Made by a program: the position numbers and the translations under genes
Notes under the pieces: generated by a model
Told to the model about the DNA's origin: nothing
Database searches by the model: none
Seen by the model: the letters and a program-made list of their open reading frames with translations, nothing else
In this document: positions 35,942 through 44,039 of the stretch, piece by piece
Layout of the letters: each line of letters opens with the position of its first letter
Position numbering within the stretch: position 1 is the stretch's first letter
Assembly (NCBI GenBank): GCA_016703965.1
Contig: JADJBB010000021.1
Span: 868,001 to 932,000, forward strand
Direction of reading: 5' to 3'
Origin: Acidobacteriota bacterium
Lineage (GTDB): Bacteria; Acidobacteriota; Blastocatellia; Pyrinomonadales; Pyrinomonadaceae
DNA: 64,000 bases

Positions 35942-36265
35942 TTAAAATGTGCCCTGAATATCCACGAGCCGGTTCCACATCTCCAGGATCTTAACGGATT
36001 GATCGTTAATCGATGCAGAGGTCGCGGTTAACTCTTTTCGGATATCAATTACTTTGCTAATGATATCGCCCTGTCGACCCGACACCACCGCAATTTGACT
36101 ATCTATTCGATCGAAGCGGGAAGTGTGTCCATTCACTTCAGTACGGAGACCCCGCATTTCCAATCTTAATTCGTCAAGGCCTCCAATAGACCTGTCAACC
36201 TTTTTGGTTAACGTTTCAACTAATCCTGTTAGTTGGTCGAGTTTTGAATCATATTCCCCGGCCAT
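35942..36265 (-). CDS. Coiled-coil protein between nuoD and nuoE
   Basis: 107 residues, hydrophilic and almost wholly helical with heptads (LDQLTGLVETLTKKVDR, LDELRLEMRGLRTEV, FDRIDSQIAVV). It has the look of small bacterial coiled-coil proteins of unknown role found near toxin-antitoxin genes. It begins two bases after the nuoD stop, so it is cotranscribed with the nuo genes. The same frame continues past the TAA at 35942 into another coiled-coil stretch. Confidence 0.65.
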   Translation of the reverse strand: MAGEYDSKLDQLTGLVETLTKKVDRSIGGLDELRLEMRGLRTEVNGHTSRFDRIDSQIAVVSGRQGDIISKVIDIRKELTATSASINDQSVKILEMWNRLVDIQGTF

Positions 36266-36267
36266 AT

Positions 36268-37488
36268 CTACCGATCGATCTCTCCCAGAACAATATCCAA
36301 CGACCCAATGATCGCCACGACATCCGCGACCATTTCGCCCTCGCTCATTACGGGCAGAGCGGCGAGATTTACGAATGACGGGCCGCGGAAATGGACGCGT
36401 TCGGGTTTCGGACCGCCGTTCGATTTCATATAAACGCCGAGTTCGCCCTTTGAGGCTTCGATCGCGTGATAAACCTCGCCTTCGGGCACATTGAAGCCCT
36501 CGGCGACGATCAGGAAGTGGTGGATCAGCGAATCCATATGCTTTCGCATATCATCGCGATCAGGCAGAACGATCTTCGGACTATCAGCTTTGATCGGCCC
36601 CGGTTTTAATCTTTCCAGAGCCTGGCGAATGATCTTGTGCGATTCTCGAAGTTCGCGCATGCGTACCATGAATCTCGCCCAAACGTCGCCGTCATTTTCC
36701 ACCGGAACCTCGAAATCGTAAGTCTCGTATCCCGAGTACGGGTTTGTACGGCGTATATCGACGTTGACGCCGCTGCCGCGCAGGCTCGGGCCGGTCAGTC
36801 CCCAGTTGATGGCTTCTTCTTTGTCGATCACGCCGATACCTTTTGTGCGGCTCATCCAGATAGTGTTACCGGTGACGAGTGTATCGAAAGTTTCGAGTGC
36901 CTCCGGAAAGTCATCCAAAAACTGTCGGCAGCGATTATCGAATCCGGCGGGCAGATCCATCATAAGCCCGCCGATCCGGAAATAACTCGGCGTCATGCGG
37001 CCGCCGGAGGCAGATTCGATCAGGTTAAGGATCTTCTCCCGCTGGCGGAAACAGAAAAAGATCATCGACATCGCCCCGAGGTCAAGAGCGTGCGTGCCCA
37101 GCCATACCATGTGCGACGCTATCCGCTGGAGTTCGCACATCAGGACGCGAATGACCTGAGCCCGCTCGGGGATCTCCAGATCGAGCAGCTTTTCGGCCGC
37201 CATTACATATGCCAGGTTGTTGCCGAGCGGATTTAGATAATCCATCCGATCGGTGATGACGATGCCTTGCTGATATTTCTTGTACTCGAACAACTTCTCC
37301 ATGCCGGTGTGGAGATAGCCAATGTCGGGAACGACGTTGACGACAAGTTCGCCGTCGAGTTTGAGATCCAGACGCAAAACGCCATGGGTCGACGGATGCT
37401 GCGGCCCCATCGAGAGGGTCATTTCAGACTCGAGAGGCTGGTCGAGAACCTCGAACTGGCTTGGAATGTTTTCTACAGCTGTCGCCAT
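36268..37488 (-). CDS. nuoD: NADH-quinone oxidoreductase subunit D
   Basis: 406 residues, the 49-kDa-type subunit that lines the quinone site. Signatures include GPQHPSTHGVLRLDLKLDGE (N-terminal His/Asp loop), DIGYLHTGMEKLFEYKKYQQ, TDRMDYLNPLGNN and the C-terminal SFVNLAALPVMSEGEMVADVVAIIGSLD region (short form: ASKGELGVYMKS and LPVMSEGEMVAD). Full length. It is separate from nuoC here, as in most non-enteric bacteria, and begins two bases after the damaged nuoC. Confidence 0.96.
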   Translation of the reverse strand: MATAVENIPSQFEVLDQPLESEMTLSMGPQHPSTHGVLRLDLKLDGELVVNVVPDIGYLHTGMEKLFEYKKYQQGIVITDRMDYLNPLGNNLAYVMAAEKLLDLEIPERAQVIRVLMCELQRIASHMVWLGTHALDLGAMSMIFFCFRQREKILNLIESASGGRMTPSYFRIGGLMMDLPAGFDNRCRQFLDDFPEALETFDTLVTGNTIWMSRTKGIGVIDKEEAINWGLTGPSLRGSGVNVDIRRTNPYSGYETYDFEVPVENDGDVWARFMVRMRELRESHKIIRQALERLKPGPIKADSPKIVLPDRDDMRKHMDSLIHHFLIVAEGFNVPEGEVYHAIEASKGELGVYMKSNGGPKPERVHFRGPSFVNLAALPVMSEGEMVADVVAIIGSLDIVLGEIDR

Positions 37489-37490
37489 AA

Positions 37491-37800
37491 TTAATTCATG
37501 CTGTAAGGCTCGTAGCCTCGCAGCGGATAGTCCTTTCTCAATGCATGGCCGTCAAAATCCGATGGCAGCAAGATGCGCCGCAGATCAGGATGGCCGTCAA
37601 ATTTTATCCCGACCAGGTCGTAAGTCTCGCGTTCGTGCCAATTTGCGGTTTGCCAGAGCATCGATACGGTGCTGACATTCGGCTCGTCCTCGGTAAGCAA
37701 GACCTTTAGGCGAAGACGCGTGCCCCTCGACAACCGAGACGACCCAATCTGCGTTCTTTTCTTTTATCTGTTCCACGTAACCGTGGAGTTTCTCAGTCAT
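37491..37800 (-). pseudogene. nuoC: nuoC, internally deleted and frameshifted
   Basis: NuoC is usually 150-200 residues. Here the N-terminal frame from the ATG at 37800 gives only about 26 plausible residues (MTEKLHGYVEQIKEKNADWV, then VSVVEG) before it runs out of family similarity and stops at 37597. The C-terminal core is in another frame (37491 to about 37733): TRLRLKVLLTEDEPNV, SMLWQTANWHERETYDLVGI, GHPDLRRILLPSDFDGHALRKDYPL. Between them roughly 60-70 residues of the usual domain are missing. A TTG at 37733 could restart an 80-residue C-terminal fragment. NuoC holds NuoB and NuoD together, so this should disturb assembly unless the gap is an assembly error. Confidence 0.8.
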
Positions 37801-37809
37801 ATAAACCTG

Positions 37810-38460
37810 TTACGAACTTCGTCGTCTTTCGTGCTTTGACGGCACCGAATACGGCCGCGTAGCTGTTCCGGCATCGACCTCGGCGTGCATTTCGCGTTCC
37901 AGGGCAGTCGCCTCGGTTACAGGCAGCGTTCCGGGAGCAATCGACTGCCGCGATTCAGCTTCGAACGTGTCTCGACGATCCTTGACCGATTCCTTCATGA
38001 TCTTGTCCTGAAGCATCAGGATCGCATGTACCAGCATTTCCGGACGCGGCGGACATCCCGGGATGTAAATATCGACCGGAACGATCTTATCGACGCCCTG
38101 CACGATGGCGTAATTATCAAATACACCGCCCGAGGTCGCGCAGGCTCCCATCGAGATAACCCATTTTGGTTCAGGCATCTGGTCGTAGACGCGGCGGAGT
38201 ACCGGTGCCATCTTACGCGAAACGCGTCCCGAAACGATCATTACGTCCGCCTGCCGCGGCGAAGCCCGAAAGGTTTCCGCCCCGAATCGCGAAAGATCGT
38301 TACGCGAGCTGGCCGCGGAATTCATCATCTCGATCGCGCAGCATGCAAGCCCAAACGTCGCCGGCCATAGGCTGCTCTTTCGTGCCCAGTTAACCACGGC
38401 GTCGAGATTTACGGTGACGACATCGGGCAGCGATTCGAATAGAGTGTTTTCTAAACCCAT
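37810..38460 (-). CDS. nuoB: NADH-quinone oxidoreductase subunit B
   Basis: 216 residues, holding the terminal [4Fe-4S] cluster N2. The four ligands are the adjacent CC in FGLACCAIEMM, the Cys in GACATSGG and the Cys in PGCPPRPE. The quinone-site neighbours (RFGAETFRASPRQADVMIVSG region) are conserved. The C-terminal 50 residues are a variable charged tail longer than the minimal family length. It starts after a hairpin element that separates it from nuoA. Confidence 0.96.
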   Translation of the reverse strand: MGLENTLFESLPDVVTVNLDAVVNWARKSSLWPATFGLACCAIEMMNSAASSRNDLSRFGAETFRASPRQADVMIVSGRVSRKMAPVLRRVYDQMPEPKWVISMGACATSGGVFDNYAIVQGVDKIVPVDIYIPGCPPRPEMLVHAILMLQDKIMKESVKDRRDTFEAESRQSIAPGTLPVTEATALEREMHAEVDAGTATRPYSVPSKHERRRSS

Positions 38461-38472
38461 ATTTCTTTAAGT

Positions 38473-38513
38473 TGGAGTGGCGATCTGGAGATGGAGGAAC
38501 TCTCGCCACTCCA
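38473..38513. repeat. Inverted repeat at the nuoA-nuoB junction
   Basis: TGGAGTGGCGA (38473-38483) and TCGCCACTCCA (38503-38513) form an 11-bp perfect stem around a 19-base loop, followed by an AGACTGACGACTCACGAC stretch that resembles the other AGTGGT/ACTGAC-type elements in the window. It fills most of the 73-base gap. Confidence 0.65.
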
Positions 38514-38533
38514 GACTGACGACTCACGACTTC

Positions 38534-39025
38534 CTAAGCTGCAAGCTTCATTTTTGCAACAGCTTCTTCACGCCGGCGTTTCGCCAGGTTTTTCGCCTCT
38601 TGGCGAGCTTCCGCACGAGCCTGCAGGCCCCAATCGAAGATGCCTTTCTTCCAGACGTAGATGTATCCGATCACCAACGTAGCGACGAAGATAAGGATCT
38701 CGACAAACGCGATCGTGCCGTATGCGATGCCGCTCAGCTTTTCTTCGGCCAGTAGGCTCTTAAACGCTACGGCGAATGGGATTATGAACAGGACTTCGAT
38801 ATCGAACAGGAGGAAGATAACGGCAACGGCGTAAAACTTCACTGAGAATTTATCGCGTGCCCCGCCTACCGGATCCTTGCCGCATTCATACGGCATAAGC
38901 TTTGTGGCCGTACGTTTACGCGGGCCGATAAGCTGAGTGACGAGCAGCTGACTCGCGCCAAATCCCGCCGCGACCAAAAACATGATCCCGATGGGAACGT
39001 AATCGAAAACATTGTATTCCGACAT
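38534..39025 (-). CDS. nuoA: NADH-quinone oxidoreductase subunit A
   Basis: 163 residues, three transmembrane helices. The loop between helices 1 and 2 has the conserved YECGKDPVGGARDKFSVKFY with the Cys-containing switch loop; helix 2 starts at AVIFLLFDIEVLF with its Asp and Glu. The C-terminal 40 residues are a charged Ala/Arg/Glu helix beyond the usual end (length about 120), an extension of unknown role. First gene of the operon, with a good promoter candidate 84 bases upstream. Confidence 0.95.
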   Translation of the reverse strand: MSEYNVFDYVPIGIMFLVAAGFGASQLLVTQLIGPRKRTATKLMPYECGKDPVGGARDKFSVKFYAVAVIFLLFDIEVLFIIPFAVAFKSLLAEEKLSGIAYGTIAFVEILIFVATLVIGYIYVWKKGIFDWGLQARAEARQEAKNLAKRRREEAVAKMKLAA

Positions 39026-39108
39026 CTTCTTTTAACTTATTAACCGCAAAAAACCGTAGAAATGGCTCGCATTCCGCAATAAGATCAGCGTTTCTTGGCT
39101 CAAACTAA

Positions 39109-39137
39109 ATCGTAGTTTAACCGCTTAGGAGTGTCAA
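39109..39137 (-). promoter_or_regulatory. Sigma-70-type promoter candidate for the nuo operon
   Basis: On the minus strand a perfect TTGACA -35 box (39132-39137) is followed after 17 bases by TACGAT (39109-39114), a four-of-six match to TATAAT. It would give a leader of roughly 75-80 bases before nuoA. Inferred from sequence only. Confidence 0.5.
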
Positions 39138-39190
39138 GGCAGTCATAGCCCGAATAATTGGCATTTTACTGACTGTAAATGATTTATTCG

Positions 39191-39218
39191 TTGACCCATT
39201 CAAAACGCGTGTGATAAT
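39191..39218 (+). promoter_or_regulatory. Sigma-70-type promoter candidate for the gene at 39285
   Basis: TTGACC (39191-39196) and GATAAT (39213-39218) are separated by 16 bases, about 65 bases before the GTG start. Together with the nuoA promoter it makes a divergent promoter region. Confidence 0.5.
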
Positions 39219-39284
39219 TTTAAAGGTGGCTGACGCGCGCTCTTTTTCGCCGCTTTTTCCTCCTCATTCCGTTAAAATAGTTTT

Positions 39285-40196
39285 GTGATCTCAGGCTTCA
39301 ACACCGACATCGATTATCAGGGAATCACGTATCACGTGCAGACCGAGGATAAAGGTGCGCCCGCCCGCATGATCATGACGCTTGTTTACGACAAGGGCAC
39401 GATCCTCGCGAGCAAGCGCTCGACCTACGAAGACCTTAGCGTAGTCGATTACGACGAAAAAGAAGTCACTGAACGTCTCTCCCGCCAACACAAGCTCATG
39501 TGTGCCGCGGTCAAGGCCGGGCGCATTGATGAGCTCGTGAAAATGACGCGAGCCGCGTCCGCTGGCGGGAAGGCAAAGATCAAACCCGATACCGAACCGC
39601 TTCTTCAGCCGGCAGACGCCGCGATACTCGCTGAGGCCATTACCGAAACGCCGCGTGTCACCGTGCCGCTGCCCGCCGTTCCTGTGATCGACCGGGCACC
39701 CGTGGTTCCGCGAGCGCCGATCAAGATCGGCATGGTGGAGACCGAAAAAGTCATCCGGCTGGTTCCGGGCGATATGTTTGAGGAGGAACTGGTTCTCGAC
39801 GCGGTACATATCATCGAGGACGATGAGATCGAGATACTTCCGGATGATGCCGTAGCGGTCGTCAGCGAACTCTCAGGCCTCGAACGCTCAACAAATCAAA
39901 AGCTCAGCCTCGAATTGCTGAGCGACAGCAAATTCAAAGGCGGCGACCGCCGAACGGTCAGCATTATGATCTGCCGCGGCACCGAACGTAAGGTCGTGAC
40001 CAATGCGCAGATCATGATCAAGGTCCTCGGGTCGAGCTTTCGCCCGGTCATCTTCCACGCCACGACCGACGCCAACGGCCTCGCCCGCGTACATCTGCAG
40101 CTACCTCACTTCCAAGCCGGCCGCGCCGCCCTTCTGATCCGGGCGATCGCTGACGGGGAAGAGATAGAGCTAAGGCGGGTCGTTACGCCGGGCTAG
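39285..40196 (+). CDS. Conserved protein of unknown function
   Basis: 303 residues starting with GTG at 39285. The N-terminal 90 residues form a compact domain (GFNTDIDYQGITYHVQTEDK, then YDKGTILASKRSTYEDL) that I associate with an uncharacterised bacterial family. A Pro/Ala/Val-rich linker lies at 110-180. The C-terminal 90 residues look like an Ig-like or carboxypeptidase-regulatory beta-sandwich (VTNAQIMIKVLG, HATTDANGLARVHLQLPHF, RAALLIRAIADGEEIELR). No signal peptide or membrane helix, so it is probably cytoplasmic. Divergent from nuoA. Confidence 0.75.
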   Translation: MISGFNTDIDYQGITYHVQTEDKGAPARMIMTLVYDKGTILASKRSTYEDLSVVDYDEKEVTERLSRQHKLMCAAVKAGRIDELVKMTRAASAGGKAKIKPDTEPLLQPADAAILAEAITETPRVTVPLPAVPVIDRAPVVPRAPIKIGMVETEKVIRLVPGDMFEEELVLDAVHIIEDDEIEILPDDAVAVVSELSGLERSTNQKLSLELLSDSKFKGGDRRTVSIMICRGTERKVVTNAQIMIKVLGSSFRPVIFHATTDANGLARVHLQLPHFQAGRAALLIRAIADGEEIELRRVVTPG

Positions 40197-40314
40197 GCAT
40201 GGATCCGTGAAAAGTTGACTGCGGCGAGATAGGATCTTCATGCTTCGCCACTGCCCTTTCAAATCTCAGATCTCAAATTTGAAATAATCAGATCGAAGAC
40301 GGATTATTGAAATA
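40197..40314. other. Short intergenic region upstream of thiS
   Basis: It contains TTTCAAAT and ATTTGAAA as a weak inverted pair around CTCAGATCTC (about 40257-40284), a low-complexity word of the dispersed-repeat type. I found no TPP-riboswitch core, which might be expected before thiamine genes. Confidence 0.4.
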
Positions 40315-40524
40315 ATGTCGGAGATCCAAATATTTCTTAACGGAGAAAAGCGCTTCGTCCCGCACGCGATCGATCTAGATCGGCTGCTCGAGCATTTTTC
40401 CCTTCCAAAACAACGCGTTGCCATTGAACTAAACAATTCCGTCGTTCGACGAACCGACTGGCAGCAGACTGTCCTTAATGACGCAGACAAGATCGAGGTC
40501 GTCCATTTTGTTGGCGGCGGATGA
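40315..40524 (+). CDS. thiS: Sulfur carrier protein ThiS
   Basis: 69 residues of ubiquitin-like fold, with a thiazole-pathway ThiS layout: MSEIQIFLNGEKRFV start, VAIELNNSVVRRTDW in the middle and a C-terminal VVHFVGGG. The terminal Gly-Gly is adenylated and converted to thiocarboxylate, then donates sulfur to ThiG. The last residues GGG leave one extra glycine, which is common. The partner thiG follows after a repeat element of about 180 bases, so the pair is probably still one transcript. Confidence 0.9.
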   Translation: MSEIQIFLNGEKRFVPHAIDLDRLLEHFSLPKQRVAIELNNSVVRRTDWQQTVLNDADKIEVVHFVGGG

Positions 40525-40528
40525 CGCG

Positions 40529-40646
40529 TTAGCCACAGAGGACACAGAGGAAGATGAGACATGTTCCGACTCTTCCGATCCTTACCGATTGCCGCCGATA
40601 GTCCATAAACGTTTCCTCTCAGTCTCTCTGTGGCCTCTGTGGCTAA
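40529..40646. repeat. Inverted-repeat element between thiS and thiG (CACAGAGG type)
   Basis: The left arm (40529-40550) carries AGCCACAGAGGACACAGAGG and the right arm (40626-40646) the complement CTCTGTGGCCTCTGTGGCT, pairing at about 20 of 21 positions over some 75 bases of spacer. The CACAGAGGACACAGAGG word is a dispersed repeat seen in several bacterial phyla. It sits inside an otherwise obvious two-gene operon. Confidence 0.75.
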
Positions 40647-40705
40647 TTTTCTTCTTGCCGTGTGGAGAATTGTTTTCTTTCTCTACATAAGTAAAAATTG
40701 GAGTA

Positions 40706-41476
40706 ATGTCAGATCAATTTTCACTCGCAGGCACCACATTTTCTTCACGGCTAATAATCGGCACGGGCAAATATCGTTCGTATGACGAAATGAAGGCGGC
40801 GCATGTCGCTTCAGGTGCCGAAATGGTGACCGTCGCGGTAAACCGCGTGCCGCTCGACGGCTCGACCGAATCCTTTCTCGACCACCTTTCGCCAACCATG
40901 AAGATCCTGCCCAACACCGCAGGATGCTACGACGCTGACCACGCGATCCGCACGGCTCGTCTGGCACGCGAGGCACTTGAAACGGACTGGATAAAGCTCG
41001 AAGTTATAGGCGATCCAATAACGCTGCTGCCCGACAACGAGCAAACTCTCGAAGCCGCTAAAATATTGGTAAAAGAAGGCTTTATCGTCCTGCCGTATTT
41101 CACGGACGACCTGATAATGGCCAAAAAGCTGCTCGCCGCCGGCTGCCCCGCCGTGATGCCGCTCGCCGCGCCGATCGGTTCGGGAATGGGCGTGCAGAAC
41201 CCTTCGAATTTGCGAATAATGCGTGAGCAATTGCCCGACGCGATCATCATCGTCGACGCCGGCGTCGGTGTCCCATCCGACGCCGCCATTGCGATGGAAC
41301 TCGGTGCCGACGCCATCCTCATGAACACCGCAATCGCCGAAGCCCACGACGCCCCAGCCATGGCCACCGCCATGAACCTAGCCGTCCAAGCCGGCCGCCT
41401 CGCATTTCTTTCCGGTCGTATGCCTAAGCGGCTTTACGCGTCCGCATCGAGTCCGATAGACGGAGCAATTCGGTAG
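40706..41476 (+). CDS. thiG: Thiazole synthase
   Basis: 256 residues, a TIM-barrel enzyme that forms the thiazole phosphate of thiamine from 1-deoxy-xylulose 5-phosphate, dehydroglycine and ThiS thiocarboxylate. Motifs: LIIGTGKYRSYDEMK, the Schiff-base Lys in DWIKLEVIGDP near residue 97, MPLAAPIGSGMGVQNP, and DAGVGVPSDAAIAMELGADA with NTAIAEA. Full length and intact. Downstream of thiS; thiO/thiH are not in the window. Confidence 0.95.
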   Translation: MSDQFSLAGTTFSSRLIIGTGKYRSYDEMKAAHVASGAEMVTVAVNRVPLDGSTESFLDHLSPTMKILPNTAGCYDADHAIRTARLAREALETDWIKLEVIGDPITLLPDNEQTLEAAKILVKEGFIVLPYFTDDLIMAKKLLAAGCPAVMPLAAPIGSGMGVQNPSNLRIMREQLPDAIIIVDAGVGVPSDAAIAMELGADAILMNTAIAEAHDAPAMATAMNLAVQAGRLAFLSGRMPKRLYASASSPIDGAIR

Positions 41477-41481
41477 ATAGA

Positions 41482-42204
41482 TCAGAACTCGAAATCAGCG
41501 AATATCGGCAGATGGTCGGAGGCGACGCGCGAAAGCTTAGTTCTGTGCAAAGTCGCGTTCGTGAGCGTAAAAGTATCGTCGAAGTAGATGTGATCTAAAT
41601 GCATCAGAGGTAGGAATCCCGGAAAACTGCGGCTCGTACCGAGATGGAGCTTTGGTTCGACGCTTCTGAATTTTGAGCGTAGAAGCTTCGTCGTGATGCC
41701 GCTGATCCACTCGTTAAAGTCGCCGGCGATCATCCTGTCACCTGCCAATCCGTGGGCGTCCAATACATGATCGGCAAGCAGATTGTGGACTTGCTTTCGC
41801 CTTTCAAAAAACGAAGTTCCCATGTGCAGATTAAAAAACTGCAAAACCCTTCCGTCATGCAGCCTGATCTCGGTCCGCAGACAGCCACGAGGCTCATACC
41901 GGCTGACCGTGATCTCGTGATTTCGGAAAGAATCGATCGGAAGTCGGCTCAGCGTCGCGTTCCCGTATTCGCCGCCTCGTATCCTGCGGTTCTCACCCAA
42001 TCGAAAGTCCATCCCTAAAGCATTTGCAATAAACTCGGCCTGATGATCACGCCGGTTTTCCCGGGAATGACACAAAACCTCCTGAAGGGCGATAACGTCG
42101 GCATCTATCTCCTCAAGAACTTCGGCGATGCGTTCCGGAGAATATCTGCGGTCAATCCCAACGCATTTATGGATATTGTAGGTCGCGATGCGAAGTTTGC
42201 TCAT
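41482..42204 (-). CDS. Endonuclease/exonuclease/phosphatase-family hydrolase
   Basis: 240 residues. The ATG at 42204 overlaps the stop of the upstream PLD gene as ATGA, which decides the start. All active-site motifs of the DNase I-like family are present: TYNIHKCVG at the N-terminus, DVIALQEV with the metal-binding Glu, the His in NLHMGTSF, GDFNEW, and SDHLPIFADFEF at the C-terminus. Small stand-alone members often act on phospholipids or nucleic acids. Coupling to a phospholipid synthase suggests membrane lipid processing, but this is inference. Confidence 0.88.
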   Translation of the reverse strand: MSKLRIATYNIHKCVGIDRRYSPERIAEVLEEIDADVIALQEVLCHSRENRRDHQAEFIANALGMDFRLGENRRIRGGEYGNATLSRLPIDSFRNHEITVSRYEPRGCLRTEIRLHDGRVLQFFNLHMGTSFFERRKQVHNLLADHVLDAHGLAGDRMIAGDFNEWISGITTKLLRSKFRSVEPKLHLGTSRSFPGFLPLMHLDHIYFDDTFTLTNATLHRTKLSRVASDHLPIFADFEF

Positions 42205-43652
42205 CTTTGTCTCCAATACGCTCTGATCCCTTTTATTAGAGTCGGGATCGCGAAAAGTAGGAGCAGCACCACGAACGGCGTTGATGCACCTCGAGGGAAT
42301 TTGATCAGAAGGGCCGCGAGAAGCAGCAGCAGCGTTCCGACGATAAATAGCAGCCGAGATTCGGCAGCACCGAGCGGTACGCGGTTCGTCATAGCGGCGC
42401 CTAGGGATGTCGCCACGTTCAGGGCTCCGGCCGTTGCTTTCCGAACGCTTCCGGTTCCGTTACGGGGCTTGAGGCGTTTGGTGCGATGCAGGCGTTTTTT
42501 ACGGAATGTGTCCTCAAGGACTATTTCCGTAGCTCCGGCAAGATCCGTTATAAACATTTCCTGCATTTGCCGGCCAAACCCTTCATCCTCGACCAGCACG
42601 TCCAACTCATAATTTCCGAACCAGCTCGAAATATTTAAGTTCGTGGAACCAACGCGCGAGAATTTCCCATCAAAAACTGCAGTTTTTGCATGCATCATCG
42701 GCCCGTTCCATTCGAAGACGCGCACACCTGCTTCGATAAGTGGACGGTAAGTTGAACGGGTCGTATCCCGAACGATCATTATGTCCGTTGCTTGAGGAAC
42801 CAGGATCCGAACGTCTACACCATCGCCGGCCGCGTCTTTAAGCGACTGAAGATAAGACGGAATGCCCACAAAATACGCATCGCTGATCCACATCGTTTCC
42901 CGTGCCGACGCGGCAAGCAGTTGATCCGTTCGGTAAACGCATGCTTTTCCGGGTTCGCTCTGAACAACACGGAGAGCAACTGATCCTGCGTCGTCATTTC
43001 TTTTATGTTTACGATGCCTGGTTCTTTCCAGCGGGCTGCCGATCGCTGCCCAGACGTTAGCAAATGCATCCTCCACATCCGCGACGGCCGGACCGGTTAC
43101 CTGCACGCCGGTGTCGCGCCACGGCGGAATTCCTTTTTCTGGATCACCGACCCACGCTTTGCCGATGCAAAGCCCGCTGATAAAAGCTGTTTGGCCATCG
43201 ACGACGAGGGTTTTTCGGTGATCACGGTTGAGGATCGCCAACGGGTCGAGGAGGCTCGGCGGATTGAATCTCCTTACCTCGATGCCGTTATTGCGAAGGA
43301 GCCTCCAATAGGATCGTGAAGTCTTCCCCACGCCGCCGAGCCAATCGTAGATAAGTTTTACCTCGACTCCCTCCTTCGCCTTTTTGATCAGTGCATCAGC
43401 AAAAATGTAGCCCTGTTCGTCATCGTGGATGATATAGCTCTCAAAATAGATCCGCTCACGGGCATTCTCGATCGCATCCATCCAAGCCGGATAGTTTTCC
43501 GTAGCATCGACCAGGAGCCGGACGGAATTCCCGCCGATCAGCCTCGCCCCGGTGATGCGGTCGAACGAATCGTCAACAAAATGCCGAATCGCTGCACGAG
43601 AGCCGATCTCGATACCGTTGGGCTTTGCGATCTTGATCTTTGCAGCGGCCAT
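42201..43652 (-). CDS. Phospholipase D-family protein, cardiolipin synthase-like
   Basis: 483 residues from the ATG at 43652; the longer frame has no support. Two HKD motifs are complete: HRKTLVVDGQTAFISG near residue 145 and HAKTAVFDGKFSRVGSTNL near 330. Both are needed for transfer of phosphatidyl groups. Instead of the usual N-terminal membrane anchors, two transmembrane helices are at the C-terminus (LLFIVGTLLLLLAALLI and FVVLLLLFAIPTLI). Probably makes cardiolipin or a related phospholipid. It is cotranscribed with the DNase I-like hydrolase downstream. Confidence 0.88.
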   Translation of the reverse strand: MAAAKIKIAKPNGIEIGSRAAIRHFVDDSFDRITGARLIGGNSVRLLVDATENYPAWMDAIENARERIYFESYIIHDDEQGYIFADALIKKAKEGVEVKLIYDWLGGVGKTSRSYWRLLRNNGIEVRRFNPPSLLDPLAILNRDHRKTLVVDGQTAFISGLCIGKAWVGDPEKGIPPWRDTGVQVTGPAVADVEDAFANVWAAIGSPLERTRHRKHKRNDDAGSVALRVVQSEPGKACVYRTDQLLAASARETMWISDAYFVGIPSYLQSLKDAAGDGVDVRILVPQATDIMIVRDTTRSTYRPLIEAGVRVFEWNGPMMHAKTAVFDGKFSRVGSTNLNISSWFGNYELDVLVEDEGFGRQMQEMFITDLAGATEIVLEDTFRKKRLHRTKRLKPRNGTGSVRKATAGALNVATSLGAAMTNRVPLGAAESRLLFIVGTLLLLLAALLIKFPRGASTPFVVLLLLFAIPTLIKGIRAYWRQR

Positions 43653-43716
43653 AGTATCTGTATTAATTATACAGCGGCTATGACTTTTATATGAGGAATT
43701 TAATAAGCTAGACCCT

Positions 43717-43956
43717 ATGAAAGTAAAGGTCCTTTTCTTCGGTGCGATCGCGGACGCTGCCGGTAAGCGCTCCAACGAAATTGAGATCGTGCCGGGGAGC
43801 ACAAGCAAAGCTGCACTCGAACAATTGCTGGCCGCAACGCCCGAGCTCGCGTCCCGCAAATTACTGCTTGCGATCAATGAGGAATACGCCACTGGCGACG
43901 AGATCATCCGCGATGGCGATGAGCTTGCGATATTTACCGCTGTCTCCGGAGGCTAA
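43717..43956 (+). CDS. moaD: Molybdopterin synthase sulfur carrier subunit
   Basis: 79 residues, ubiquitin-like, ending in Gly-Gly (IFTAVSGG), the site that carries the thiocarboxylate. VKVLFFGAIADAAG at the start and LLLAINEEYA, DGDELAIFTAV in the middle are typical of MoaD. It joins MoaE to add the dithiolene sulfurs to precursor Z. Its partner moaE is only 1.2 kb away but on the opposite strand and separated by a VCBS-repeat gene. Confidence 0.92.
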   Translation: MKVKVLFFGAIADAAGKRSNEIEIVPGSTSKAALEQLLAATPELASRKLLLAINEEYATGDEIIRDGDELAIFTAVSGG

Positions 43957-44039
43957 AGCGAAACACCGCAAGCATCGCAAAACCCTATCCGAAGCATCTC
44001 TAAAGATGTTATTATCCAGAAATACGGCGGTGAGCGAAT

